The notes under the pieces: model-generated
The model's database searches: none
What the model was told of the DNA's origin: nothing
Seen by the model: the letters and a program-made list of their open reading frames with translations, nothing else
Translations under genes and position numbers: made by a program
Shown here: piece by piece, positions 1 through 6,392 of the stretch
Position numbering within the stretch: the first letter of the stretch is position 1
Layout of the letters: each line of letters starts with the position of its first letter
Source: Chryseobacterium oryctis
GTDB lineage: Bacteria; Bacteroidota; Bacteroidia; Flavobacteriales; Weeksellaceae
DNA: 64,000 bases
Direction: 5' to 3'
Assembly (NCBI RefSeq): GCF_025971925.1
Contig: NZ_JAPDHV010000002.1
Location: 182,003 to 246,002 of the forward strand

Positions 1-69
1 CAACCTACAGAAAAAGAAATAAAAGATATCGAATATGCTTATGCACAAAATGTAGAATATTTTATCTGA
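1..69 (+). CDS. 3' end of a DUF2931-like lipoprotein gene (partial, starts before window)
   Basis: Only the last 22 codons and the TGA stop are inside the window. The frame reads QPTEKEIKDIEYAYAQNVEY and ends FI. The nucleotides are identical to the end of the complete gene at 1390-2352, and identity continues 51 bases past the stop. The upstream neighbour is therefore a second copy of that gene, or at least of its 3' end. Function is as for the complete copy: a DUF2931-like lipoprotein, putative immunity protein. How much of the copy exists cannot be seen here. Confidence 0.75.
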   Translation, partial: QPTEKEIKDIEYAYAQNVEYFI

Positions 70-120
70 TTATTAGGAGAGCTTATAAAAATCACTTGAT
101 TTTTTCATTCTATTCTAATT
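1..120 (+). repeat. Exact direct repeat, copy 1 (matches 2284-2403)
   Basis: Every base of 1-120 matches 2284-2403. The repeat covers the last 23 codons of the DUF2931-like gene plus 51 bases of 3' flank. Similarity stops abruptly at 121/2404, just before WYL-gene debris in both places. Its 5' limit lies outside the window, so the repeat may be much longer. Perfect identity in AT-rich non-coding flank points to a recent duplication or gene conversion. Confidence 0.95.
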
Positions 121-123
121 TCT

Positions 124-180
124 TTAAGACGCAGGACACAGATATTAAAAGCTACTCTACCTCCACTCCGCAAAGTATCC
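124..180 (+). pseudogene. Remnant of a WYL-regulator gene (copy A)
   Basis: Bases 133-162 match 3477-3506 inside the intact WYL-regulator gene with a few substitutions. In the matching frame the remnant reads QDTDIKSYS, against QDADIKSYS at residues 38-46 of the intact protein. Weaker similarity seems to run on through the GCAAAG motif. No start codon or continuing frame remains, so this is debris rather than a gene. It lies between the duplicated DUF2931-like 3' end and the first orphan coding tail. Confidence 0.6.
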
Positions 181-270
181 ACTTTACGAATTTTCATTTA
201 AGATTTTCACATGTAACAATAAGACAGTAAATAATTACATTTACTCAAAGTCATAGACTTTGCGAAGCGG
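163..270 (+). repeat. Palindrome-bearing intergenic repeat, copy 1 (matches 3167-3274)
   Basis: About 108 bases match 3167-3274 with roughly five scattered differences plus a four-base block. The unit starts with an imperfect palindrome (arms TCCGCAAAGT and ACTTTACGAA, loop ATCC). It ends with a second small hairpin (CAAAGTC, ATA, GACTTTG). The loop is the reverse complement of the GGAT loop in the other copy. The two copies bracket the region with three orphan-tail/gene modules, so they are plausible recombination sites. This role is inferred. Confidence 0.8.
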
Positions 271-358
271 GGATTTTCACTATAAACTACTTTATCAATG
301 GCAAAAAATGGTAGAAAAACCTGTTGATTATGACTATATTAGTCCAATAAAATTATAA
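269..358 (+). pseudogene. Orphan C-terminal coding tail 1 (putative displaced toxin end)
   Basis: An open frame with no start of its own reads HYKLLYQWQKMVEKPVDYDY and then ISPIKL before a TAA at 356-358. It begins where the intergenic repeat ends, and its stop is 3 bases upstream of the ATG at 362. This is the spacing expected for a toxin-immunity gene pair that has lost all but the end of the toxin. No family is recognised. It could also be chance coding, since it is only about 28 codons. Confidence 0.45.
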
Positions 359-361
359 ACA

Positions 362-1261
362 ATGAAACATACTATTCTCTTATTTATATTTTTAATAAAT
401 TTCTTGGGTGCACAAAAATTTCCAACAAAATTTGAAGAAAATGGTAAATTTGGACTGAAAGATCAAACTAATATATTATTACCCCCCATTTATGATCGGA
501 TAGCTATCAATATTTTGATTATAACTCACAAGGCTGATGACACAACTATTTATGATCGGAAACTTTCTATCCTCTATAAAGATCAAGAAATTTTAACTTA
601 TATGTACTCCGAAAATCCAGATATTTTACAAATTATTTTAAAGAACGGAACTTTGATTACTTATACACAGGATGGATTAATAAGCAATACTTCTCAATTA
701 TCCCCTCAAAAAGAATCAGATAAACCATATAAGAAAGACAAAAACAATGGTTATCAAATCTATACAATTAAAAAAAATGAAATCTGGGAAAAATCATTTA
801 ATATTTTTGTGGATCCAGAGGATGAACTTTTAAATATTAAATATCCTGCTTATGGCAAAGATCCAAAGTTCTTAAATAATAAAAAGATTTTGGAAATTGA
901 ATATACTTTGAAAAGAAAAAGTACATCTAATGAAAAAATTATAGAGTATGGAGATAGTGAAGAGAGGTTGTTTTCTCCATTAAAGGTATCATATATTATT
1001 TCAAAACTAAAAAATAAATATGGTGTTTGGGACTTTAAAGAACAAAAAGAAATTATTCCATTTTATTATAAAAAGATTATTCCTTATCAAAATTATTTAT
1101 ACCTAGAAAAAGATGGATTATCTACCTTATATCCTAATATAGGCATTGAACCAAAATATAAAAAATTAGAACCCTATACCGGAGCTTTCGCCAGGTTTGA
1201 AACTCCGAACGGCAAAAAGGGGTGGGTAGATCGAAAAGGGAGAGAATATTTTGATAATTAA
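362..1261 (+). CDS. Secreted WG-repeat-like protein, putative immunity protein
   Basis: 299 aa with a Sec signal peptide (MKHTILLFIFLINFLGAQ) and no lipobox cysteine, so probably periplasmic or outer-membrane associated. WG/KWG-like segments occur near residues 25-45 (NGKFGLKD), 218-238 (KYGVWDF) and 284-297 (KKGWVDRKGREYF). The middle is lysine- and asparagine-rich without a recognised fold. The gene sits 3 bases after an orphan coding tail, and another orphan tail overlaps its end. WG-repeat proteins are often found beside polymorphic toxins in Bacteroidota, so an immunity role is suggested by context but not shown. Lysine/AT richness is somewhat above the housekeeping genes further on. Confidence 0.6.
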   Translation: MKHTILLFIFLINFLGAQKFPTKFEENGKFGLKDQTNILLPPIYDRIAINILIITHKADDTTIYDRKLSILYKDQEILTYMYSENPDILQIILKNGTLITYTQDGLISNTSQLSPQKESDKPYKKDKNNGYQIYTIKKNEIWEKSFNIFVDPEDELLNIKYPAYGKDPKFLNNKKILEIEYTLKRKSTSNEKIIEYGDSEERLFSPLKVSYIISKLKNKYGVWDFKEQKEIIPFYYKKIIPYQNYLYLEKDGLSTLYPNIGIEPKYKKLEPYTGAFARFETPNGKKGWVDRKGREYFDN

Positions 1262-1403
1262 TTCACCTTTAATTGAACCTTTAGACAATTACAATGCCGT
1301 TTATGCCAATGTTCCTTTATTTACTGATGAAAACGAATTTAAAGACCCTCCGTATAAAAGGGATTCATACAGCCCGGATTTGGCTTTATATGATAAGTCT
1401 TAG
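1230..1403 (+). pseudogene. Orphan C-terminal coding tail 2, overlapping the next gene start
   Basis: An open frame runs from just after a TAG at 1227-1229 to a TAG at 1401-1403. The convincing part begins near 1263 and contains NYNAVYANVPLFTDENEF, ending in DLALYDKS. It is out of frame with both the gene ending at 1261 and the gene starting at 1390, which it overlaps by 14 bases. The composition looks like genuine coding. It may be the displaced C-terminus of a toxin, or less likely a frameshifted extension of the WG protein. Confidence 0.5.
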
Positions 1404-2352
1404 TGTTTTATTATTCTCGTGTCAAAAGACAAAATATCCATGGCAGCCAGGTATTTCTGCTCCTAAGTATTATCCTATTGCTGATGTGTTTGTAGATTTT
1501 AAAAATGGAAGAAATGGTTCTAGAATTACATTTGATAATGGTTGGGGAAACTCATATGGAAGTGTTGTTTCAGGAAATAGATATAAAGATATTCCAAATG
1601 AAGTTTTTATTCACTATAATAGTGCGGTAGAAAATTTTGTATATAAAGGAACAGTTAATATTCCAAAAGAAAAAGTGCTTAGATTATTTAATCAATATGA
1701 TATTGAAAAAAATAATTCTGCAGACTTAATTGTAGGAATGGCACCTGGTGGGTGGATTCGTGTTTGGTTTCATACAATTGATAGAAAAACGGATAAAATT
1801 GTTAACGTAGAAATTACAAAAGTAAAGTTAAGAGGAAATTATGATGATAGCACGGATAATAGGTATAAAATTAAAAATTTAGAAAATTGGGGGAAATATT
1901 ATATTTACTGGCAACATTTTGGAATTCCTTATGAAGCATGGGCTGAAAATGAGAAAGAATATGATCTTGTTTTTGATTTCAAAAAACCCAATAATAGAAG
2001 AGTGAGTTTTGGCTATGTTTCATTAGATGGAACTTTTTATCAGCGTACTATTGAAAGAGGTCATCAAAAATTACCTTCTGAAATAGAAATGTGCTGGCTT
2101 GATGATAAAAACAATGACTATTGTTGCAAAATACTCATGCCTAAAAATTTTAAAAAATATATTGAGCAAAAGAACCTAAAGCAGGTTAATCTTCGATTAG
2201 AGATAGAAAAAGACCATGAACATGCTACATTATATTTGGTAAATGACAATAAGAAAGAAAAAATTGTACGATTCAAGAGTAGCCAACCTACAGAAAAAGA
2301 AATAAAAGATATCGAATATGCTTATGCACAAAATGTAGAATATTTTATCTGA
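1390..2352 (+). CDS. DUF2931-like lipoprotein, putative immunity protein
   Basis: From the ATG at 1390 the product is 320 aa and starts MISLSVLLFSC, a short hydrophobic stretch ending in a lipobox cysteine. The frame is open back to 1294, but those 32 codons are the out-of-frame reading of orphan tail 2, so 1390 is preferred. The signal lacks the usual N-terminal lysines, suggesting the original 5' end was replaced by recombination. The body resembles DUF2931 of Bacteroidota, with KYPWQPGISAPKYYP after the cysteine and GMAPGGWIRVWF mid-protein, but the assignment is by memory of the family pattern. Its 3' end is duplicated exactly at 1-69. Function is unknown; immunity is inferred from context. 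Confidence 0.6.
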   Translation: MISLSVLLFSCQKTKYPWQPGISAPKYYPIADVFVDFKNGRNGSRITFDNGWGNSYGSVVSGNRYKDIPNEVFIHYNSAVENFVYKGTVNIPKEKVLRLFNQYDIEKNNSADLIVGMAPGGWIRVWFHTIDRKTDKIVNVEITKVKLRGNYDDSTDNRYKIKNLENWGKYYIYWQHFGIPYEAWAENEKEYDLVFDFKKPNNRRVSFGYVSLDGTFYQRTIERGHQKLPSEIEMCWLDDKNNDYCCKILMPKNFKKYIEQKNLKQVNLRLEIEKDHEHATLYLVNDNKKEKIVRFKSSQPTEKEIKDIEYAYAQNVEYFI

Positions 2353-2403
2353 TTATTAGGAGAGCTTATAAAAATCACTTGATTTTTTCATTCTATTCTA
2401 ATT
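2284..2403 (+). repeat. Exact direct repeat, copy 2 (matches 1-120)
   Basis: Second copy of the 120-base perfect repeat, covering the end of the DUF2931-like gene and its 3' flank. The offset between copies is 2283 bases, which gives the size of the duplicated or inserted interval. Immediately after it, a T-rich stretch leads into another WYL-gene fragment, as at copy 1. Confidence 0.95.
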
Positions 2404-2425
2404 TTTTATTTTTTTTAAGTTGTAG

Positions 2426-2593
2426 GATGCAGATATCAAAAGCTACTCTATCCCCACTCCTCCAGATGGCACACCTTGCCACAAGGTTGAACTTCCAGAC
2501 CCTGATAATCCTGGTAAGAAAAAAACTCGTACCTATGAAGTTGAGCTTAATGAATACGGCGGTATCAAAAAGGTATTTCCCACTAAAATCTAA
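2426..2593 (+). pseudogene. Orphan coding tail 3 fused in frame to a WYL-gene fragment
   Basis: A 55-codon open frame begins right after a TAG at 2423-2425 and stops at 2591-2593. Its first nine codons, DADIKSYSI, equal residues 39-47 of the intact WYL regulator, and 2424-2453 is base-for-base identical to 3477-3506. It then switches to an unrelated C-terminus containing CHKVELPDPDNPGKKK and ending GGIKKVFPTKI. The TAG stands where the intact gene has CAG. The join is clean, so this is a recombination product. The tail overlaps the start of the next lipoprotein gene. Confidence 0.65.
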
Positions 2594-3161
2594 AGATTGG
2601 AGTTTATTTATTATTCTATTTTCTGTACTTTCTTCATGCCAGAAAGAAAAAGTTTCAGAAACACCTAACCAACTGAAAATTAATGAAATTTTCACAGAAC
2701 AAACTTATGGTGATAATGCAAGAGTATATACGAATGACAGTTTATTTTGTATATATATCGATGATAATAATTTTAAAATTTGGAAAAATGGACTTTTACT
2801 CAAGAATAACAAAGCTATACCTCCTTTAATTAAAGGAAATGAATCAAAAAAAATGTTTAAAACCTTTAAGTTTCAGTCAGAATTAATGAATTTGGACTTT
2901 AAAAAGTATTCTAACAAAACAATCAACTGGGATACAAAAGATTATCAAATCATGAAAAAAGATAAAGATTATTTTTTATCTAAACAAGGATATGGTGAAA
3001 TAAAATTGCCTATCCGTCATTATGAATCTACAGATTGGATTACTTTTAATAGTATGGATATTAATAATGACAAAGTACCTGAACTTTTTATATTCAACGA
3101 ATCATATAATGATAGAGAGGATCAGCAATATGGAAAGATGATCGTTTATGAAATTAAATAA
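2550..3161 (+). CDS. Lipoprotein of unknown function, putative immunity protein
   Basis: From the ATG at 2550 the product is 203 aa. A basic N-terminus is followed by the hydrophobic segment LFIILFSVLSSC and a lipobox cysteine at residue 30. The frame is open further upstream to 2379, but that part is WYL debris and the shadow of orphan tail 3, so it was discounted. The true start could be downstream of the tail stop at 2593. The C-terminus has an Asp/Asn-rich stretch (DINNDKVPELFIFN) resembling calcium-binding or FG-GAP loops. No family is recognised. It occupies the same cassette position as the two genes upstream. Confidence 0.55.
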   Translation: MNTAVSKRYFPLKSKDWSLFIILFSVLSSCQKEKVSETPNQLKINEIFTEQTYGDNARVYTNDSLFCIYIDDNNFKIWKNGLLLKNNKAIPPLIKGNESKKMFKTFKFQSELMNLDFKKYSNKTINWDTKDYQIMKKDKDYFLSKQGYGEIKLPIRHYESTDWITFNSMDINNDKVPELFIFNESYNDREDQQYGKMIVYEIK

Positions 3162-3166
3162 TGACC

Positions 3167-3274
3167 CCACTCCGCAAAGTGGATACTTTGCGGATTTTCA
3201 TTTAAAATTTTCACATTTAACAATAAGACAGTAAATAATTACATTTACTCAAAGTCATAGACTTTGCGATGCGG
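3167..3274 (+). repeat. Palindrome-bearing intergenic repeat, copy 2 (matches 163-270)
   Basis: Starts 6 bases after the stop of the lipoprotein gene. Here the palindrome is perfect (arms TCCGCAAAGT and ACTTTGCGGA, loop GGAT), followed by about 90 bases nearly identical to 181-270. The repeat may also serve as a transcription end for the upstream cassette. Its GCAAAG core resembles the stretch following the WYL fragment at 3506, so it may have originated as decayed WYL-gene sequence. Confidence 0.8.
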
Positions 3275-3312
3275 AAATAAAAGGAAGAATAATCTCCACA
3301 AAAAATAAAACA

Positions 3313-3346
3313 CGACACCTTTTGTCGCATTAAGCCCATATATTTG
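3313..3346 (+). promoter_or_regulatory. Candidate promoter and operator of the WYL regulator
   Basis: A Bacteroidota-type -7 element TATATTTG is at 3339-3346, 19 bases before the ATG. A short inverted repeat, CGACA and TGTCG with a 5-base loop, spans 3313-3327, covering the -33 region. A TTG within it is only 14 bases from the -7 box, shorter than usual. WYL regulators often control their own promoters, so the inverted repeat is a reasonable operator candidate. Confidence 0.4.
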
Positions 3347-3364
3347 TTGTAGAAATTTATCCGA

Positions 3365-4285
3365 ATGAAAAAAGATTTTTACCTGACAAGATATGCCTTA
3401 ATTATAAAAAGATTAGAAAGTTCTCCGGCTACTTATTCACAGCTGGAGGACTATCTTCTCAACTCATTCGAATTTCAGGATGCAGATATCAAAAGCTACT
3501 CTATCCGTACTTTGCAAAGAGATATTCGCGAAATTTCCGATCTTTTTAACCTTTCCATTCACAATAAAAAGAAAGGAGATAATCGTTATTATATCGAAAG
3601 TCGCCCAATCATGGAAGTGGATGAATACAACCAAAAGCTTCTCGAATCTTTTCAGGTAAGCAATGCCATGAATACTCATCCGGATTTTGCTGATTTCATC
3701 TTTTTTGAAAGCAGAAAACCAACGGGTGTAGAAAACTTTTATGACCTATTTTTTGCAATTCGTAATAAAAGAATCGTTTCGTTTGAGCATTACAATTACA
3801 AAAACAAACTGATGACTTCACGAAAAGTGCATCCTTTAGCTTTGAAAGAATCTAAAGACAGATGGTATCTTATTGCTATCGATACAAAAGATAAAGTCTT
3901 AAAATCATTCGGATTAGACAGAATAAATTATCTTGATGTAAGCAATAAAAAATTTAGAGAAAAATATAACTATAACTTTAGAGAACATTTCAAAAATGCT
4001 TTTGGGGTAATGAACTTAACAGAGCAAAATCCTCAAAAAATTGTTTTAAAATGCAGTAAGCATCAGGGTGAGTATATTAAAAGCTTTCCTCTTCATCAAT
4101 CTCAGAATGTAACCAAAGAAACGCAGGAAAACACCTACTTCGAGTTCTTTTTACACCCAACTTATGATTTTATGCAGGAAATTTTATCTTATGGTAAAGA
4201 AGTTCAGGTTTTAGAACCTAAAACTTTAGTTGACGAAATCCGAAATCATTTACAGGAATCTTTAGACAGATACATTGAAGAATAA
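3365..4285 (+). CDS. WYL-domain transcriptional regulator
   Basis: 306 aa. An N-terminal winged-helix region (residues about 1-75; RYALIIKRLESSPATYSQLEDYL, then YSIRTLQRDIREI) precedes a WYL domain at about 120-195 (RKVHPLALKESKDRWYLIAI) and a C-terminal WCX-like region to the end. Such proteins are DNA-binding regulators whose WYL domain senses a ligand, often nucleic acid, and many control defence or stress genes. Fragments of its codons 39-47 region recur at 133-162 and 2424-2453 upstream, so this intact copy marks the downstream border of the rearranged array. Whether it regulates those cassettes is unknown. Confidence 0.85.
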   Translation: MKKDFYLTRYALIIKRLESSPATYSQLEDYLLNSFEFQDADIKSYSIRTLQRDIREISDLFNLSIHNKKKGDNRYYIESRPIMEVDEYNQKLLESFQVSNAMNTHPDFADFIFFESRKPTGVENFYDLFFAIRNKRIVSFEHYNYKNKLMTSRKVHPLALKESKDRWYLIAIDTKDKVLKSFGLDRINYLDVSNKKFREKYNYNFREHFKNAFGVMNLTEQNPQKIVLKCSKHQGEYIKSFPLHQSQNVTKETQENTYFEFFLHPTYDFMQEILSYGKEVQVLEPKTLVDEIRNHLQESLDRYIEE

Positions 4286-4330
4286 ACCAACTACAGTTTT
4301 TTTGATTACATTTACATAAATATATCAAAA

Positions 4331-4954
4331 GTGAAGTCTATATTTATATGTGTATTCAGCTTCGTATCTTCTTTTTGTTTTTCGCAGCAGGTTGAGGAGT
4401 TTAAGATGGTAAAAAATTTTTACAATCAACACAGAAGTATGCTCAATATTGAATTTAAGAAAAAGTTTGACTCCGAGCCGAATACATTCAACAAAGCCCT
4501 AATAAAACAAGACTTCAACCTATTTATGAAAAAAATGGACAGCGTTGAAAATGTTGCATTAATAGGAGCATTATTAAAAGTAAAAAACCTTGAAGATTTA
4601 GGAAGACTTCAAAATAATAGTATAAAACCAGAAAAGACAGCCAGCCCCTCTCCTATTATTGATAAAGAAGCTGTTTTCCCTGGTGGAATTAATGCTCTAA
4701 GGCAAGAAATAGCCCATATTTTTTATACAGAAGGCGTTTATACCGAAACAAAAACTATTAAAGCCAATGTTGCTTTTATAGTCGAAAAAGATGGAAGTAT
4801 CAGCAACGTGAAAGCTCAGGGAGACAATTTCACCTTCAATAGACAAGCTGAAATTGCACTCTATTCTATCCCGGAAAAGTTTTCTCCCGCTATTATTAAT
4901 GGTGATCCTGCAAGATTTCGGTTTCAACTTCCTTTAACAATGAATTTAGATTGA
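4331..4954 (+). CDS. Secreted protein with TonB C-terminal-like domain
   Basis: 207 aa from a GTG start chosen because it opens a good signal peptide (KSIFICVFSFVSSFCFSQQ). Residues about 115-205 match the TonB C-terminal fold: AVFPGGINALRQEI, KANVAFIVEKDGSISN, then a PEKFSPAIINGDP stretch and terminal beta strand. There is no N-terminal transmembrane anchor or proline-rich linker, so it is not a standard TonB energy transducer. Bacteroidota carry many such soluble TonB_C proteins of unclear role. The stop TGA overlaps the tadA ATG by one base, implying co-transcription. Confidence 0.65.
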   Translation: MKSIFICVFSFVSSFCFSQQVEEFKMVKNFYNQHRSMLNIEFKKKFDSEPNTFNKALIKQDFNLFMKKMDSVENVALIGALLKVKNLEDLGRLQNNSIKPEKTASPSPIIDKEAVFPGGINALRQEIAHIFYTEGVYTETKTIKANVAFIVEKDGSISNVKAQGDNFTFNRQAEIALYSIPEKFSPAIINGDPARFRFQLPLTMNLD

Positions 4955-5385
4955 TGTTTACTGACGAATATTACATGAAAATGGCTTTACAGGAAGCCGA
5001 AATTGCCCTAGAAAAAGATGAGGTTCCTATCGGATGCGTTATTGTCTCCAACAACAGGGTAATTGCAAGAGCACACAATCTTACAGAAGCTCTAAATGAT
5101 GTTACAGCTCATGCAGAAATGCAGGCAATTACGTCTGCTGCTAATTTTTTAGGTGGAAAATATTTAAAAAACTGCACCATGTACGTCACATTAGAACCTT
5201 GTGTGATGTGTTCGGGAGCACTTTCCTGGTCTCAGATTACAAAAGTTGTGATTGGTGCAAGAGATGAACAAAGAGGCTTTATTAACAAGCAGCTTAGCCT
5301 TCACCCAAAAACGGAAATTGTCATCGGAATTATGGAAAACGAATGTTCTGCTATTGTGAAAGAGTTTTTCAAATCAAAACGTTAA
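4954..5385 (+). CDS. tadA: tRNA-specific adenosine deaminase TadA
   Basis: 143 aa cytidine-deaminase-fold enzyme expected to convert wobble A34 to inosine in tRNA-Arg(ACG). The zinc site is complete: HAE near residues 52-54 (THE catalytic Glu in HAEMQAI) and PCVMC near 81-85. Length fits bacterial TadA, and no other deaminase motif set is present. The ATG at 4954 overlaps the upstream stop as TGATG; a TTG one codon earlier is less likely. A terminator follows, shared with the convergent coaX gene. Confidence 0.88.
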   Translation: MFTDEYYMKMALQEAEIALEKDEVPIGCVIVSNNRVIARAHNLTEALNDVTAHAEMQAITSAANFLGGKYLKNCTMYVTLEPCVMCSGALSWSQITKVVIGARDEQRGFINKQLSLHPKTEIVIGIMENECSAIVKEFFKSKR

Positions 5386-5410
5386 AATTTATTTTATATA
5401 AATTCAATAT

Positions 5411-5444
5411 AAAACCCTCTTATTGTTACAATGAGAGGTTTTTT
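5411..5444. terminator. Bidirectional terminator between tadA and coaX
   Basis: AAAACC plus further pairing bases form a roughly 14-bp stem (one bulged C, one wobble) around a TTA loop. It is flanked by an A-run on one side and a T-run on the other. It sits between convergent genes and can serve both strands. Confidence 0.75.
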
Positions 5445-5466
5445 GTTATTTTATTTATCAAAATTC

Positions 5467-6228
5467 TTATTCTAAATTTTTACCAAGGAAATACAATCCT
5501 TTCAAAGTATGGAGCCTATCCATCACATGAATTTTTTCTGTTAATGGTTTATAAATATGGGAAACCCCTCCTGTTGCAACCACAAAACAATCATCATTTA
5601 CCTCATCATTAATTCTGTCTATAAAACCTTCAACCATTCCTAAAAATCCGTACACCATCCCACTTTGCATACAAGTTACAGTATCCAATCCTAAAACAGA
5701 TTTTGGCTTTTTCAATTCAATTTCAGGAAGCTGTGCTGTATGACTAATCAACGAATTTAGGGCAGTAACGATTCCCGGCGCAATAATCACTCCTAAAGTT
5801 TCTCCATCTTCTGCAACACAACTTGCTGTAAGAGCTGTTCCGAAATCCAGAATGATTTTTTTTCTGTTCGGATACAAATTATGAGCAGCAACCAAGTTGG
5901 CATAAATATCAGTTCCCATCTGTTTAGATTTTGCCAGAACACCGGAATGAGTAGCTCTATCTACAATAACAGGATGAATATCGTGAATTTTTTTGATGGC
6001 CGAGCTCATCACTTTAGTAAGCTGAGGTACAACAGAACCGATGATAACTTTGCTAATTTGTGAAGGTTCAATTTTATAGGTCTGATACAGCATCAGCATT
6101 TGAACATACAATTCGTCTGCCGTTCTGTAAGGTTTTGTATTGATTACCCATGAAATATCACAATTATCTCCATTAAAAAGCCCAAATCTGATATTACTGT
6201 TTCCTATGTTTATGACGATGGAATTCAT
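5467..6228 (-). CDS. coaX: Type III pantothenate kinase (CoaX)
   Basis: 253 aa ASKHA-fold kinase, first step of coenzyme A synthesis (pantothenate to 4'-phosphopantothenate). Visible family marks are the N-terminal phosphate loop (INIGNSN), the Asp of LDFGTALT in the middle, GVIIAPGI just after, and the C-terminal nucleotide motif VATGGVSHIY. The usual first motif is DxGNT; here the Asp is Asn. The normal GTATTFD motif reads GTALTASC. These deviations suggest altered chemistry or simply clade variation. Length is normal. It stands alone, facing tadA. Confidence 0.82.
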   Translation of the reverse strand: MNSIVINIGNSNIRFGLFNGDNCDISWVINTKPYRTADELYVQMLMLYQTYKIEPSQISKVIIGSVVPQLTKVMSSAIKKIHDIHPVIVDRATHSGVLAKSKQMGTDIYANLVAAHNLYPNRKKIILDFGTALTASCVAEDGETLGVIIAPGIVTALNSLISHTAQLPEIELKKPKSVLGLDTVTCMQSGMVYGFLGMVEGFIDRINDEVNDDCFVVATGGVSHIYKPLTEKIHVMDRLHTLKGLYFLGKNLE

Positions 6229-6335
6229 TTATTTTCTTTTCAAAAAAGATTCCAATAAACATCATTGAAACCCCAGATTAATTTTTCAGACTCTAAAATT
6301 AACACTTTTCATAAAAACAGCCTTTCAATATCTTA

Positions 6336-6370
6336 CAAAAAAAGGGGCAAAAAATAAATTTCTGCACCCC
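6336..6370 (-). terminator. Terminator of the M1 peptidase gene
   Basis: Reading the minus strand, GGGGTGCA pairs with TGCCCC (one bulged T) around an AT-rich loop. A run of seven or more T follows, starting 23 bases beyond the peptidase stop codon. Confidence 0.65.
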
Positions 6371-6392
6371 AATATTTTTTCTTGCTGAGAAA

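Noticed and set aside
1294..1389. Extended N-terminus of the DUF2931-like protein
   Set aside because: These codons are the out-of-frame reading of orphan tail 2 and would place the lipobox over 40 residues inside the protein.
1230..1403. A frameshift that truncates the WG-repeat protein, with orphan tail 2 as its true C-terminus
   Set aside because: The WG protein ends naturally on a WG-type segment, tail 2 shows no WG pattern, and the same tail-then-gene arrangement occurs twice more. Not fully excluded.
1..3284. CRISPR array or integron in the repeat-rich start
   Set aside because: Repeats are few, long and unevenly spaced, with no spacer periodicity, no integrase and no attC-like pairs.
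5343..5612. Small 89-codon plus-strand frame
   Set aside because: It overlaps the ends of tadA and coaX and the terminator between them, with no coding character.
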